Positions 25,035-35,161 of a stretch of 44,515 nt of DNA are shown one piece after another. Made by a program: the position numbers and the translations under genes. Source of the DNA: Gammaproteobacteria bacterium (GTDB lineage Bacteria > Pseudomonadota > Gammaproteobacteria > Pseudomonadales > Azotimanducaceae). The notes under the pieces were generated by a model, which searched no databases, was not told the DNA's origin, and saw only the letters and a program-made list of their open reading frames with translations. The DNA is taken from assembly GCA_026709225.1 (NCBI GenBank), contig JAPOTJ010000001.1, forward strand, positions 1-44,515. Reading direction: 5' to 3'. The stretch's first letter is position 1. Every line of letters starts with the position of its first letter.

Positions 25035-26270
25035 TCAATGGGGTGGCAAAGATTCGTAGCGTTCGAACAAATCGTCTTGGCGGCTGCGCATGTTGATGGG
25101 CTTGCCAGCGACAAACACTTGTTCGGGCCAAGTCGTTACTTCGAGTGGGTCGCCAGACCAAATGACGAAGTCTGCGACTTTCCCGGGTTCAAGCGAGCCG
25201 GACTCGGCGTCAAGCCCCCAGATGCGAGCCGGCGCAAGGGTGATTGACTCGAGCGCGACGTCCCATGGCAGACCTTCTGCAACCAGGTTCCCTGCCGATT
25301 GGCGGAATCGCACGGTATCGTGCGGATTGATTTCAAACACCGCGAAATCCACGCCTGCTTCAAAGAGCACTACGGCATTGTCGAGTCGCGCGCCTAATGA
25401 TTCGAAGCGGCTGGGCAGGTTGGACATGGGGAAGAGCACCACCGGCACTTCTGCTGCTGCCAGTTCATCGGCCACCTTCCACGCTTCTACACCACCGACA
25501 ATGATGAGCGGCAAACCGACCTTGCCGACAAGGTCCACAGCCGCACGAATATCGGATGCGCGATTCGCCAAAATGGCGAGCGGCAACTTGGCCGCATGCG
25601 CCTCGACAAGCGTCCGCAAATCGTGTGGCGCAAACGCATAGCCCTCGTGCCAGCGGCCTATGGCGTTGTATTCTTGCGCATCGGCGAAGGCTTGCTCAAT
25701 CAGCGCGACGTTGCCGGCGCGCGAATTGCCGGACAGCGCCGATCCGGCCTCGCCCATGGCGACCATCATCGACACATCGCGCCTGATGACGGGCGCTTTC
25801 GCAGTTCCTAGGCGAATCGCAACGCTCATACCGGCAAAAGGCGTTTGCGCGAAGTTCGGTGCCGACACCGTATGTGTGACACCAGCGACGAGCGCCTGGC
25901 GCCACACTATGCTCTCCGGATTGAGCGCCGCTTCGACGCGCACCGAAGGTCCGAGCTTAGGCAAATCCACACTCGCATCGCTGGTCGACATCACCGCGTC
26001 GATTTCAACTAGTCCGATGCGCGAGAGCGTGCTGAAAAGCCCAGGCGTCACTGGCCGTCCTTTGGCGTCAATGCGACGCACATCTTGAGACACATCGCCG
26101 ACCTCGCCGACGGCCTCAATGCGCCCGTCCACGACGAGCATATCGCCTGCAAGGGAGCCTTGCGGCCCGACCGTATGGAGCCTGGCGTTCTCGATCAATA
26201 CACTGTCCGCTGCGAGCGAGCCAGGCGATACGGCAAGCGCGATACACACAAGTCTTCTGAGCATATTCAT
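25035..26270 (-). CDS. Amidohydrolase-family protein lacking the HxH metal motif, exported
   Basis: A 411-residue protein with a signal peptide (1-21, LRRLVCIALAVSPGSLA). The fold outline is that of imidazolonepropionase-like amidohydrolases (TPGLFSTLSRIGLVEI, APARIWGLDAESGSLEPGKV, ADFVIWSGDPLEV). The metal-binding His-x-His expected after TPGL is replaced by STLSR, and the later His positions are also weak (LAILANRASD). It may be non-catalytic or use another mechanism. It overlaps the next upstream amidohydrolase gene by ATGA at 26267-26270, so the two are made together and could form a heteromer (inference). Confidence 0.85.
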   Translation of the reverse strand: MNMLRRLVCIALAVSPGSLAADSVLIENARLHTVGPQGSLAGDMLVVDGRIEAVGEVGDVSQDVRRIDAKGRPVTPGLFSTLSRIGLVEIDAVMSTSDASVDLPKLGPSVRVEAALNPESIVWRQALVAGVTHTVSAPNFAQTPFAGMSVAIRLGTAKAPVIRRDVSMMVAMGEAGSALSGNSRAGNVALIEQAFADAQEYNAIGRWHEGYAFAPHDLRTLVEAHAAKLPLAILANRASDIRAAVDLVGKVGLPLIIVGGVEAWKVADELAAAEVPVVLFPMSNLPSRFESLGARLDNAVVLFEAGVDFAVFEINPHDTVRFRQSAGNLVAEGLPWDVALESITLAPARIWGLDAESGSLEPGKVADFVIWSGDPLEVTTWPEQVFVAGKPINMRSRQDDLFERYESLPPH

Positions 26271-27700
26271 GGCCGCGTGCCCAGATAAGTTTGTCCAAGA
26301 TCGAAATCCGACACGTTCCCACGCGAAGGCGCGCCGCGATCATAGACAAGCGCGCCATCGATAAACACCTGCTCGGCGCGCGCATAGACGCTCATCGGAT
26401 TCGTGTTCCACAGCACAATGTCCGCCGCCTTACCAGCTTCGAGCGTACCAGTCACGTCATCGATGCCCATCGCCTCGGCTGGCTTCTGCGTGATCCAGCG
26501 GATGGCGTCGGCCTCGTCAATGTCCATACCGCGGCGCTGTCCGGCCGCCATGGCCTTGGCGGCTTCTTGGTTGAGCCTTTGAATGTCGTGCGGATCGTCG
26601 GAATGGATGATGGCGCAGGCACCTGCCTTGTCAATGAGCGCAGCATTCTCGACTACCATGTCCCATGCTTCGAGCTTGAAGCCCCACCAGTCGGCCCACA
26701 CCGCCGAACACACGCCTTCCTGTGCGAGGTGGTCCGCGATCTTGTATGACTCGACGGCATGATGGAACGTCGAAACTTCATAGTTAAATTCCTTCGCGAT
26801 ATCGAGCATCACCAGCATTTCGTCAGCGCGATAGCAGTGGATGTGGACTGGGATTTCGCCGTCTAGGACGCCTGCCAAGGTCTCAAGTCCAAGGTCGCGC
26901 TTCGGCGGCTGCGGACTTGCTGGCGGATCGTCTTCCATATCTTGTTCGAGCGCCGCTTCATGTTTGGCGAGCTGTTCGTGATAGCGACGCCATGAGTCAC
27001 GGTAGGCTTCAGCGTCGATCCACGCGCGGCGATAGCCAGCGACGTTGCCCATGCGTGTCATAGGTGCCTGCAAGCGCTCACCGTACACCCGCTTCGGGTT
27101 TTCACCGCACGCGACTTTCAGGCCGTGCGGCGCATCTGGAAACTTCATGTCATAGACGCTTCTTCCGGGCACGTTCTTGAGCGTCACTGTGCGCCCGCCG
27201 AAGAGATTCGCTGACCCGGGCAAGATCATCAAAGCCGTCACGCCGCCGGCGCGCGCGAGGCCAAACTGCGGGTCCTGCGGCCATACTGAATGCTCGGCCC
27301 ACACATGCGCGGTGTTCGGTCCGGTGATCTCATTGCCATCGGCCGTGCTTGCGACGGACGGCGCAGGATAGTTGCCGAGATGCGAATGCACATCTATCAG
27401 GCCGGGCGTCACCCACAGGCCAGTGCCGTCAATGCGAATCAGACCATTCTTTGAGCCGTCAAGGTCAATGCCTACGGCATCGATCATGCCGTCAGAGAGC
27501 ATGATGTCAGCGCCATCAATGCGCGCCCCTGTGCCCGTCAGCAATGTCGCATCTTCAATCAGCACCGGCGGATGGTCAGGCACCTTGTAGGTTGATGCGT
27601 AGGGTTCGCGGGCATCAGCGGCGCCCTGCCCTGCGAGGCACAGGAAACACAGCGCCTTCGCGACGCGCCTCACGCTTGCGTATCGGGCGTCGATTCGCAT
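26267..27700 (-). CDS. Amidohydrolase, exported (imidazolonepropionase-like)
   Basis: A 477-residue protein with a likely signal peptide (about 1-30, [15 protein letters not shown]). Metal ligands are present: [10 protein letters not shown] (His-x-His), the [10 protein letters not shown] strand, the [13 protein letters not shown]is, and HSDDPHD with the catalytic Asp. The end has [19 protein letters not shown]. It is probably a periplasmic dipeptidase- or isoaspartyl-type hydrolase, but the substrate is not assignable. Its start overlaps the clpB stop by 31 bases on the same strand; a later start would lose the signal peptide. Confidence 0.87.
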   Translation of the reverse strand: MRIDARYASVRRVAKALCFLCLAGQGAADAREPYASTYKVPDHPPVLIEDATLLTGTGARIDGADIMLSDGMIDAVGIDLDGSKNGLIRIDGTGLWVTPGLIDVHSHLGNYPAPSVASTADGNEITGPNTAHVWAEHSVWPQDPQFGLARAGGVTALMILPGSANLFGGRTVTLKNVPGRSVYDMKFPDAPHGLKVACGENPKRVYGERLQAPMTRMGNVAGYRRAWIDAEAYRDSWRRYHEQLAKHEAALEQDMEDDPPASPQPPKRDLGLETLAGVLDGEIPVHIHCYRADEMLVMLDIAKEFNYEVSTFHHAVESYKIADHLAQEGVCSAVWADWWGFKLEAWDMVVENAALIDKAGACAIIHSDDPHDIQRLNQEAAKAMAAGQRRGMDIDEADAIRWITQKPAEAMGIDDVTGTLEAGKAADIVLWNTNPMSVYARAEQVFIDGALVYDRGAPSRGNVSDFDLGQTYLGTRP

Positions 27701-30264
27701 CGGAACATGACATCCCCGTCGATCCAGTGGGCAACTATTGTATCGCCTTCATTGACTTCCTCCGATAGCAGCTTCGTCGCCAAGGGGTTCTCGATGTGCA
27801 TCTGCAACGCGCGCTTTAGTGGGCGCGCACCATAGGCGGCATCGCTCCAGTCGGCCACGAGATGCTCAAGCACATCGGCGCCGACCGCAAGAGCAAGGTG
27901 GCGATCGAGAAGCCGCGTGCGCAGCAATTGAAGCTGCATGTCCATGATGCGCACAAGCTGTGCCTTGACCAGGGGATGAAATACCACGAGTTCGTCGACG
28001 CGATTCAAGAACTCCGGCCTGAAATGCTCGCCCGCGATACCGAGCACGATGCGCTGCAAGGCATCAAAGTCGCCGTCTCCCTTCGCAGCATGGCTGTGAA
28101 TGACATCGCTGCCGAGATTCGAGGTCATCACCAGCACGGTATTGCGAAAATCCACTGTGCGCCCGTGTCCGTCGGTGAGCCGCCCTTCATCCATCACCTG
28201 CAACAGGACGTTGAACACATCAGGGTGCGCTTTCTCAATCTCGTCGAGCAAAATCAAGCTGTAGGGCCGCCGGCGCACGCTTTCAGTCAGATGGCCACCT
28301 TCCTCGTAGCCGACATAGCCGGGCGGCGCACCGATGAGCCGCGCCACCGAATGCTTTTCCATGTATTCGGACATGTCGATGCGCACGAGCGCCTGATCGC
28401 TATCGAAGAGCACATCGGCGAGCGCCTTGGAAAGTTCCGTTTTACCGACGCCGGTCGGCCCGAGGAACATGAATACGCCGATCGGCTTTGACGGGTCGCC
28501 GATACCGGCGCGCGACCGGCGCACAGCGTTCGAGACCGCATTCACCGCGGCGTCCTGGCCGACGACGCGCTTGTGAATGTGCGCTTCGAGGGCGACCAGC
28601 CGGTCCCGCTCGGCGTCCATCAAGCGAGACACAGGGATTCCCGTCCACTTGCTGACGACATCGCTGATTTCGTTCTCCGTCACACGGTTGCGGAGCAGGG
28701 TCGGCGCGCTCGATTCCTGTGTCATATCCGATGCCGCTTGAATCTGTCGCTCGATCTCCGGGATGCGTCCATATTGGATTTCGGACATCCGATCGAGGTT
28801 CCCGTCGCGACGTGCCGCGTCGAACTCCAAGCGCAATGCGTCGAGTTCCTCTCTGAGCGATTGCTCGCCGACAAGCGCCGCTTTCTCGGCGCGCCAAATC
28901 TCATCAAGCGCGGCATAGTTCTCTTCGAGTTCGGCAATCGAGCTCGTGAGCGCTTCGGCGCGCTGCTTGGAGGCGCCATCCTCCTCGTCGCTCAAGGCTT
29001 TAAGTTCCATTTTCTGCTGCACCAGGCGCCGCTCAAGGGCATCCATCTGCTCAGGCTTTGAATCCATCTCCATGCGAATGCGGCTTGCGGCTTCGTCAAT
29101 CAGGTCAATTGCCTTGTCTGGAAGCTGCCGATCCGAGATGTAGCGATGCGAGAGCTTGGCCGCGGAAACAATCGCCGGATCGGTGATATCAACGCCGTGA
29201 TGGACTTCGTAGCGCTCCTTCAAGCCACGCAGGATGGCGATGGTGTCTTCGACATCGGGCTCGTCAACAAGCACTTTCTGGAACCTGCGCTCAAGCGCGG
29301 CATCTTTCTCGATCGACTGCCGGTACTCGTCGAGCGTGGTGGCGCCAACACAGTGCAATTCACCGCGCGCAAGCGCAGGTTTGAGCATATTGCCAGCGTC
29401 CATGGCGCCTTCGGCCTTGCCTGCGCCGACGACCGTGTGCAGCTCGTCGATGAATAGCACCACCTTGCCGCCCTGCTCGGACAGCCCTTTGAGCACCGCT
29501 TTCAATCGTTCCTCAAACTCGCCTCGATACTTGGCACCGGCGATCAGTGCCCCAAGGTCGAGCGAAAGGATGCGCTTGCCTTTCAATCCCTCTGGCACTT
29601 CGCCGTTCAGGATGCGTTGCGCCAGCCCTTCAACGACTGCTGTCTTGCCGACACCGGGCTCGCCGATGAGCACTGGATTATTCTTCGTGCGCCGCTGCAG
29701 CACTTGAATGACGCGGCGAATTTCCTCATCGCGCCCGATCACTGGATCAAGTCGGCCTTGCGAAGCGAGCGCAGTCAAATCTTGCGTGTAGGCGGTCAAC
29801 GCCGACTCGCCATCGTCGTCGGTCTGTTCCGCGTTGCCGGACGCGCCGAGCGAGGCTTGCAGTCGGGCACGTTCGACCCCGGCGTCTTGAAGCAAGGTAG
29901 CGACGCTGCCGCCAAGGTCGCACATGGCGAGCATCAGATGCTCGATGCCAACGCGCACGCCGCCTTCCTGTTGCGCCGCGCGGGTCGCGAGACCTAAAAG
30001 CCTCATGGTGTCCGACGAGGTACGCAGTTCCCCGGTTGGCGTGCCGACCGTTGCGAGATTGGACAGCTGCGCGTTGACTTCTGATTCGATTTTGCCGAGG
30101 TCGGCCCCGCTCGCCGCGAGCATGCGCGGCACATTCGTGCCGCCGGAGATCAGCACGTGCAGCAGGTGCCAGGGCCCAAGTTCCGCGTGGTCTCGACCGA
30201 GCGCGAGGCTGTGCGCATCAGCGAGCAACGTTTGCAGACCCGGCGAAAAACGTTCTTGGTTCAT
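27670..30264 (-). CDS. clpB: ATP-dependent disaggregase ClpB
   Basis: An 864-residue Hsp100 chaperone that, with DnaK, extracts polypeptides from aggregates. The order is an N-domain (1-145), AAA1 with Walker A GEPGVGKT (about 205), the M-domain coiled coil (about 405-520, the ClpB hallmark), AAA2 with Walker A GPTGVGKT (about 607) and the C-terminal D2 small domain. Length is normal. ATG at 30264 follows GAGGAG. A heat-shock-type promoter lies just upstream. Confidence 0.97.
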   Translation of the reverse strand: MNQERFSPGLQTLLADAHSLALGRDHAELGPWHLLHVLISGGTNVPRMLAASGADLGKIESEVNAQLSNLATVGTPTGELRTSSDTMRLLGLATRAAQQEGGVRVGIEHLMLAMCDLGGSVATLLQDAGVERARLQASLGASGNAEQTDDDGESALTAYTQDLTALASQGRLDPVIGRDEEIRRVIQVLQRRTKNNPVLIGEPGVGKTAVVEGLAQRILNGEVPEGLKGKRILSLDLGALIAGAKYRGEFEERLKAVLKGLSEQGGKVVLFIDELHTVVGAGKAEGAMDAGNMLKPALARGELHCVGATTLDEYRQSIEKDAALERRFQKVLVDEPDVEDTIAILRGLKERYEVHHGVDITDPAIVSAAKLSHRYISDRQLPDKAIDLIDEAASRIRMEMDSKPEQMDALERRLVQQKMELKALSDEEDGASKQRAEALTSSIAELEENYAALDEIWRAEKAALVGEQSLREELDALRLEFDAARRDGNLDRMSEIQYGRIPEIERQIQAASDMTQESSAPTLLRNRVTENEISDVVSKWTGIPVSRLMDAERDRLVALEAHIHKRVVGQDAAVNAVSNAVRRSRAGIGDPSKPIGVFMFLGPTGVGKTELSKALADVLFDSDQALVRIDMSEYMEKHSVARLIGAPPGYVGYEEGGHLTESVRRRPYSLILLDEIEKAHPDVFNVLLQVMDEGRLTDGHGRTVDFRNTVLVMTSNLGSDVIHSHAAKGDGDFDALQRIVLGIAGEHFRPEFLNRVDELVVFHPLVKAQLVRIMDMQLQLLRTRLLDRHLALAVGADVLEHLVADWSDAAYGARPLKRALQMHIENPLATKLLSEEVNEGDTIVAHWIDGDVMFRCESTPDTQA

Positions 30265-30306
30265 GTCGGCAACTCCTCATTCCAAAGGCGCATTTCGATG
30301 ACTTCA

Positions 30307-30335
30307 AAATGAGTGCGATTGGCGCGGTTTTCAAG
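30307..30335 (-). promoter_or_regulatory. Sigma-32-type heat-shock promoter of clpB
   Basis: On the minus strand CTTGAAA (30335-30329), 14 bases, then ACTCATTT (30314-30307). The consensus is CTTGAAA-N(11-16)-CCCCATNT; the -35 is perfect and the -10 matches six of seven defined bases. It is 43 bases upstream of the clpB ATG. Confidence 0.65.
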
Positions 30336-30356
30336 CATGTGTATGATTCGCGCACC

Positions 30357-30854
30357 ATGATCCGAACCGAATTACTCGCAGACACAGGACACGCACGCAT
30401 CGTGCTTCGCGGCGACGGCGAATGGACATGGCAGGCCAATGCGCCCGTCATCGGCTCGCTCGCGCTTGTCTCGCTGCTCTTGGCGGTCGTCACGGTGAGC
30501 TTGGGCGCGTGGGTCGTGCCGCTGTTCAGCGGCTTCGAGATCGCCATGCTGATACTCGCCACCGGCGTCTGTTTGAAACGCACGAACACGCAGGAGGTCC
30601 TGACCTTTTCGAAGCTCATGCTCAAGTTCGAGCGCGGACGAGACGAGCCTGAAGAAACGGTTCACATCGAGCGCTTCTACGCCCGTTTCCTCGTGCGTTA
30701 TCCGCGCTCTCGGCTCGACCGCCCTGAAGTCAGACTCCAGTATCAGCGCGACGGGCAGCGCCACCAGCTACGCATCGGCGAGTTTCTCAACACTGACGAA
30801 GTCATCAAGTTGGAAAAAGCGCTCGGCGATGTCATTCAGCGTTTTGATCGATGA
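30357..30854 (+). CDS. DUF2244 membrane protein
   Basis: A 165-residue protein with two adjacent membrane helices (about 29-50 and 53-72, VIGSLALVSLLLAVVTVSLG then VPLFSGFEIAMLILATGVC), followed by a soluble domain with basic strands (RFYARFLVRYPRSR, LRIGEFLNTDEV). DUF2244 proteins often neighbour cytochrome oxidase genes; none is here. The ATG at 30357 is preferred over an upstream ATG at 30309, which lies in the clpB promoter. The 3' end overlaps comEC by 23 bases. Confidence 0.82.
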   Translation: MIRTELLADTGHARIVLRGDGEWTWQANAPVIGSLALVSLLLAVVTVSLGAWVVPLFSGFEIAMLILATGVCLKRTNTQEVLTFSKLMLKFERGRDEPEETVHIERFYARFLVRYPRSRLDRPEVRLQYQRDGQRHQLRIGEFLNTDEVIKLEKALGDVIQRFDR

Positions 30855-33195
30855 GTCGCCAGAACGCGTGTCGAGACTCGCGCGCCAATTGAACCCGCTG
30901 CGGTTCGAGCGAGCGCCAGTGAAGCGCGCCGAACTGCGCAGTGCCATACACCTCGGCGCCGACGAACCGCCATGCATCGACGCGGTCGCGGTGCGGATGA
31001 CCGAATCGGTTGTCGAAACCGGCGCTCACGAACACCGTGTCGGGGCGCGCTCGCCTGAGAAAACTCATTGATGACGAACTGCGGCTGCCGTGGTGGGCGG
31101 CGATGAGCAGGGCGAGCTTTGGCACGCCGTTCATGATCTCAAACTCGACGCCTTGCGAAATATCCGCGGGAATCAGCACGGCAAGTTCGTCATTTTCAAT
31201 AAGCAGCACACACGAGCGGTCATTGGTTGACGCCCATCGGTCACGCTCGACGCTCGGATGCATCATGCTGAATCGCACGCCGTCCCATATCCAGCCCTGC
31301 CCTGCCCGGCAACTTTCGAACTCGGTTGTTGCCAGCACCGGATCACCAAGCGGAAATTTGACTGCGCCGTCGGCTGCGGCGACCAATGAAGAGACGTCAA
31401 TCGATTCGATCACCGACGCGGCGCCGCCTGCATGATCCACGTCCCAATGGCTGATCAGCAATCGGTCGAGTGCGCGCCGCCCGGCGAACCGAACTTCAGG
31501 CACGACAACAGCGTCCCCAAAGTCAAAATCCTCTGAATAGCTTGCGCCGGTATCAAACAGCAGCGATTTGCCCTGTGTTTCAACGAGCAACGCAAGACCT
31601 TGGCCGACATCAAGCAGGCGCACTTCAAACTCGCCTTGTGGCAGCCTCTCGGACGACGGAATGATCACGATGGCGAGGATGATGCCGGGCGATGCCAACA
31701 GTGCCCGCAAAGGCGTGGTTGCCGGCATGAAGACGCATAGCAGCGATGCAAGACATGCACCAGCGATGAGCGGATTCATGGTCGCGGCGCGCACATTCGG
31801 CCATGCGGCAAGCTGTTCAAGCACCAGGATTTGCGCCGAAAATACATTGTCGGCAATGATCAAACTCAGCGCCGCAAGCGCAGGTAGCGGCGCGAGCAGC
31901 AGATTCGCGATCAACACCAGCGGCACGATGATAAAAGTCGTCACCGGCACCGCAATGAGGTTGGCAAGCGGGCTCGCAAGCGGCATTTCCGAAACTGTGA
32001 CCAAGAGCAGCGGCGACATGCCGAGCGACAGGAACAACTGCGTGCGCACCAGTTGCTTTCCCCAAAAGAGAATCCCGCTGCCGCGCGAAGCATTCCACCC
32101 GATCAGCATGAGCAAGCCCACTGCGCCGAATGAAAGCCAAAAACCGGACGCAAGGCTTGCGAACGGACTCATGGCGAGCACCAGAATGAGCGCGACAAGC
32201 CAGGCATTGACCAGTCCGAACGGGCGCCGCCAGATGAGCGCTGCGCCCGCGCAGCAGATCATGATGAAGGCGCGCTTGACCGGCAGGCTCCAGCCGCACA
32301 GCAGGGCAAAGAGAAGCGCGGCGAGCATCCCGACAAGAACGCCCCAGACCTGCGCAGGCAGCAGCAGGCAGAGCGTCGGCACAAGCCTCGCCACACCGAG
32401 ACCGATGAGTCCGGCGTAGAACGCGACGAGTCCAAGATGCAGACCAGATATCACCATCAAATGCACCGTCCCCGTATCGCGGAACAATCGCCACTCGTGA
32501 CGCTGCATGACCGATGCATCCCCCATCGCGAGCGCACGCATCGGTCCTCGATTGGCAATTTCGATTGATTCGACGAACGCGCGCAGACGCTGCCGCGCGT
32601 GTTCAACCGGGCCGACCCCACGCCTCGCGATCAACACCCCAGACTCAACGCTTGCCAAGGCGTCAACGCCTTGCGAAAGCAGCCAGGCTTCGTAGTCGAA
32701 TGAATGGGCGTTGAGGGTGCCAATTGGCGCTCTCAACTTGAGGCGCATTGACCATAGATCCCCCACCTGCGGGGTAGCGGGCGCCTTGAACCAGGTCACG
32801 CGAAGGCGCTTGGGCGTGTGCGGCGACGACATTTCAGTGCCAAGCGACCGCACCTCGGCCTCAAAGCGCAGTGCCAAGCCCGATTGCATCGGTGTCGAAA
32901 GCACCACAATCTCAGCAGACGCTGCGCTGCCATTCAATGCGACCGGCAGCCTATGCGCGAGCAGCGACTCGATACGCTCAAATCCGAAAAGGCACGCGGA
33001 CGAAAAAGCGGCGACGCAGAGGCCGATTTTGGCAAGTCCGAGGCGGCGGTGGCGAAAGCGGACGGCGACACAGGCACCCACCACCAAACCAACGAACAGC
33101 CCCGTGGACGCAGCCGAGATCTCCAGCCAGTTGGGAAGAAACGCGCTCGCGAGCAGCCCCAAGGCCATTGCCAAAAGATGCGTGTGCATTTGCAC
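30832..33195 (-). CDS. comEC: ComEC/Rec2 DNA-uptake channel protein
   Basis: A 787-residue inner-membrane protein required to import single-stranded DNA during transformation. It has an N-terminal DUF4131 region with an OB-like domain (about 60-180), the competence domain with many helices (DTGTVHLMVISGLHLGLVA near 235, then about 250-490), and a C-terminal metallo-beta-lactamase domain with SHWDVDHAGG near 582-591 and AAHHGS near 700. Metal ligands are retained, so the nuclease-like domain is probably active. It looks full length. Confidence 0.94.
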   Translation of the reverse strand: MQMHTHLLAMALGLLASAFLPNWLEISAASTGLFVGLVVGACVAVRFRHRRLGLAKIGLCVAAFSSACLFGFERIESLLAHRLPVALNGSAASAEIVVLSTPMQSGLALRFEAEVRSLGTEMSSPHTPKRLRVTWFKAPATPQVGDLWSMRLKLRAPIGTLNAHSFDYEAWLLSQGVDALASVESGVLIARRGVGPVEHARQRLRAFVESIEIANRGPMRALAMGDASVMQRHEWRLFRDTGTVHLMVISGLHLGLVAFYAGLIGLGVARLVPTLCLLLPAQVWGVLVGMLAALLFALLCGWSLPVKRAFIMICCAGAALIWRRPFGLVNAWLVALILVLAMSPFASLASGFWLSFGAVGLLMLIGWNASRGSGILFWGKQLVRTQLFLSLGMSPLLLVTVSEMPLASPLANLIAVPVTTFIIVPLVLIANLLLAPLPALAALSLIIADNVFSAQILVLEQLAAWPNVRAATMNPLIAGACLASLLCVFMPATTPLRALLASPGIILAIVIIPSSERLPQGEFEVRLLDVGQGLALLVETQGKSLLFDTGASYSEDFDFGDAVVVPEVRFAGRRALDRLLISHWDVDHAGGAASVIESIDVSSLVAAADGAVKFPLGDPVLATTEFESCRAGQGWIWDGVRFSMMHPSVERDRWASTNDRSCVLLIENDELAVLIPADISQGVEFEIMNGVPKLALLIAAHHGSRSSSSMSFLRRARPDTVFVSAGFDNRFGHPHRDRVDAWRFVGAEVYGTAQFGALHWRSLEPQRVQLARESRHAFWRLIDQNAE

Positions 33196-33255
33196 ACTTA
33201 TGCACGACTCAGACGAGTCGCATTGCCGATTTTGGCGAGGTTTCTTGTAGGAGAT

Positions 33256-34455
33256 TTACGATAGCTGGTCCGCTGGTGAGAGGCGCGCAGCGCGACGTGC
33301 CGGCGCAATGCAAGCGAGAAAGCTCAGCAGCAGGCTCAACCCAGCAATCAGCAGCAGATCCGATGCCAGAATCCTGACAGGAAGTCGGTCAAACAAACTG
33401 CCCGCAAGAATATCCACGCCCGTCAGCCAGTGAATGATCGACAGAATCTCACCCGACCACACAGCCAAGGCAACGCCGAGCACGACGCCTAGACACGTGC
33501 CAATGAGGGCGATGAAGCCGCCATAGGCAAGGAATGCGCGTGCGATCAATCGCGTATCCGCTCCAAAAGTGCGCAGGATGGCGATCTCGGATTGCTTTTC
33601 GCTGACCAGCATGGCCTGTCCAGAGACGAGGTTGAGCGCAGCGATGGCGATGATCATCAGCAGCAGCGAAAACATAATCACGCGCTCCATACCGAGTACG
33701 CGCACCAAGTCGCCTTGTGCCTCTGTCCAGTCTTCAACGCGCATGCCGTCAAGCAGTCCATATTCGTGCCATTCATCGATCATCTCTGGCGTCCGCAAAG
33801 GTTCCTCGACCACCAATCGGACACCGCGCCTGCCGATGCCGGCCTTCGCGATAGATTCGAAGTGTTCGAGCGTCAGGAATACGAGCGAATAGTCAAGGTC
33901 CGAGCGTGTCTCGAATGTGCCAGTCATCGGTACGCGGAAAGCGCGCGTGAGGCCGCCCGCGCCGATGAGAACGATTCTCAAGTGTTCGCCTTGCCGAACT
34001 TGAAAGTAGGTCGCGAGCAAGGCGCCCATCACTAGGCCTTGGCGATCGCCGTCATCCGTGATAGTCGGCAGCCAAGGCGCGGCGTCCTGACCTGCACCGT
34101 AGATCAGGATCGGATGCACGCCTGAGCCGACGCTGAGAACGCCGCCAGCTTCGACAAAATCGAACGCCGCCACAACGCCTTCTTGCGAGCGAAGCGCCTT
34201 GGCGCGCCGAGCGAACTCATCTACCGGCAGCGCGTCTGAATCAGGTGTCAGGAAGACGTGTGAAACATTGCCGAGCACGCGCTCTTGAATTTCGCCACCG
34301 AGCCCGTTCATCACGCTGGTCACCGCAATCAACGCCGCGACGCCAAGCGCGATACCTGCCACAGACACCAAAGCGATGAACTTGTTGTAGCGGCTACTGC
34401 TCGCTCGCAGGTAGCGCAGCGCAATCGCGGCCCACAGACCGCGGGCGGGCGCCAT
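33256..34455 (-). CDS. lolE: Lipoprotein-releasing ABC transporter permease LolE
   Basis: A 399-residue FtsX-fold permease. A first membrane helix lies near residues 25-50 (FIALVSVAGIALGVAALIAV, with MNGLGGEI after it), a large periplasmic domain at about 50-260, then three C-terminal helices (LLLMIIAIAALNLVSGQAML and AFLAYGGFIALIGTCLGVVL). With LolC and LolD it extracts outer-membrane lipoproteins from the inner membrane. ATG at 34455 lies 19 bases after the lolD stop; a longer frame to 34569 overlaps lolD. Confidence 0.92.
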   Translation of the reverse strand: MAPARGLWAAIALRYLRASSSRYNKFIALVSVAGIALGVAALIAVTSVMNGLGGEIQERVLGNVSHVFLTPDSDALPVDEFARRAKALRSQEGVVAAFDFVEAGGVLSVGSGVHPILIYGAGQDAAPWLPTITDDGDRQGLVMGALLATYFQVRQGEHLRIVLIGAGGLTRAFRVPMTGTFETRSDLDYSLVFLTLEHFESIAKAGIGRRGVRLVVEEPLRTPEMIDEWHEYGLLDGMRVEDWTEAQGDLVRVLGMERVIMFSLLLMIIAIAALNLVSGQAMLVSEKQSEIAILRTFGADTRLIARAFLAYGGFIALIGTCLGVVLGVALAVWSGEILSIIHWLTGVDILAGSLFDRLPVRILASDLLLIAGLSLLLSFLACIAPARRAARLSPADQLS

Positions 34456-34474
34456 TGAACGCTCAGTTGTCCCC

Positions 34475-35161
34475 TCAGTTATCAATGATGCGCCCATGAT
34501 CAAGTCGCACCACACGTGTCGCATCGCGCGCAAGCAATGGGTCGTGCGTTGCCACCACGTAAGCCGCACCGGTCTCGCGCGTGAGATCGCACATCAGTGC
34601 GAACACTTCATCGGCATTGTCTCGGTCGAGATTGCCTGTTGGCTCATCGGCAAGGATGAGCTTCGGCTGGGAGACCAGCGCACGGGCAATTGCCACGCGT
34701 TGGCGCTCACCGCCAGATAATTCGGCGGGCTGATGCGAAAGGCGGTTGTCGAGGGCAACGCTGTGCAATGCGGCCTCGGCACGCGACTTGGCATCATCGA
34801 AGCGGACACCGGCAAGCCGCAGCGGCATGGCGACGTTCTCAAGGGCGTTGAATTCAGGCAGCAAGTGATGGAACTGATAGACAAAGCCCATCGCGCGACG
34901 GCGCACGGCAGCGCGGCCGTCGGCGGACAGTCGATTCAGGCACTCGCCTTGCACCCACACTTCGCCCTGTGTCGGATCGGTCAGCCCGGCGAGCAAGTGC
35001 AGCAGTGTGCTCTTGCCGGAGCCTGATCGGCCAAGCACAACGATGCGCTCGCCGCGCTGGACCGGCAAATTGACATCGACAAGCACGTCAAGCACGGCAT
35101 CCCCCTGCACATAGGACTTCGAGAGGCCACGCGCCTCAACAACAAGCGTGTCATCATTCAT
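34475..35161 (-). CDS. lolD: Lipoprotein-releasing ABC transporter ATPase LolD
   Basis: A 228-residue ATPase. Walker A GRSGSGKST is at about 43-51, the Q-loop is in GFVYQFHHLLPEFNALENVA (the Lol-specific HLLPEF), the signature is LSGGERQRVAIARAL, Walker B is LILADEPTGNLD, and the H-loop is ATHD. ATG at 35161 overlaps the end of lolC by eight bases; an in-frame ATG at 35173 is possible. Confidence 0.95.
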   Translation of the reverse strand: MNDDTLVVEARGLSKSYVQGDAVLDVLVDVNLPVQRGERIVVLGRSGSGKSTLLHLLAGLTDPTQGEVWVQGECLNRLSADGRAAVRRRAMGFVYQFHHLLPEFNALENVAMPLRLAGVRFDDAKSRAEAALHSVALDNRLSHQPAELSGGERQRVAIARALVSQPKLILADEPTGNLDRDNADEVFALMCDLTRETGAAYVVATHDPLLARDATRVVRLDHGRIIDN

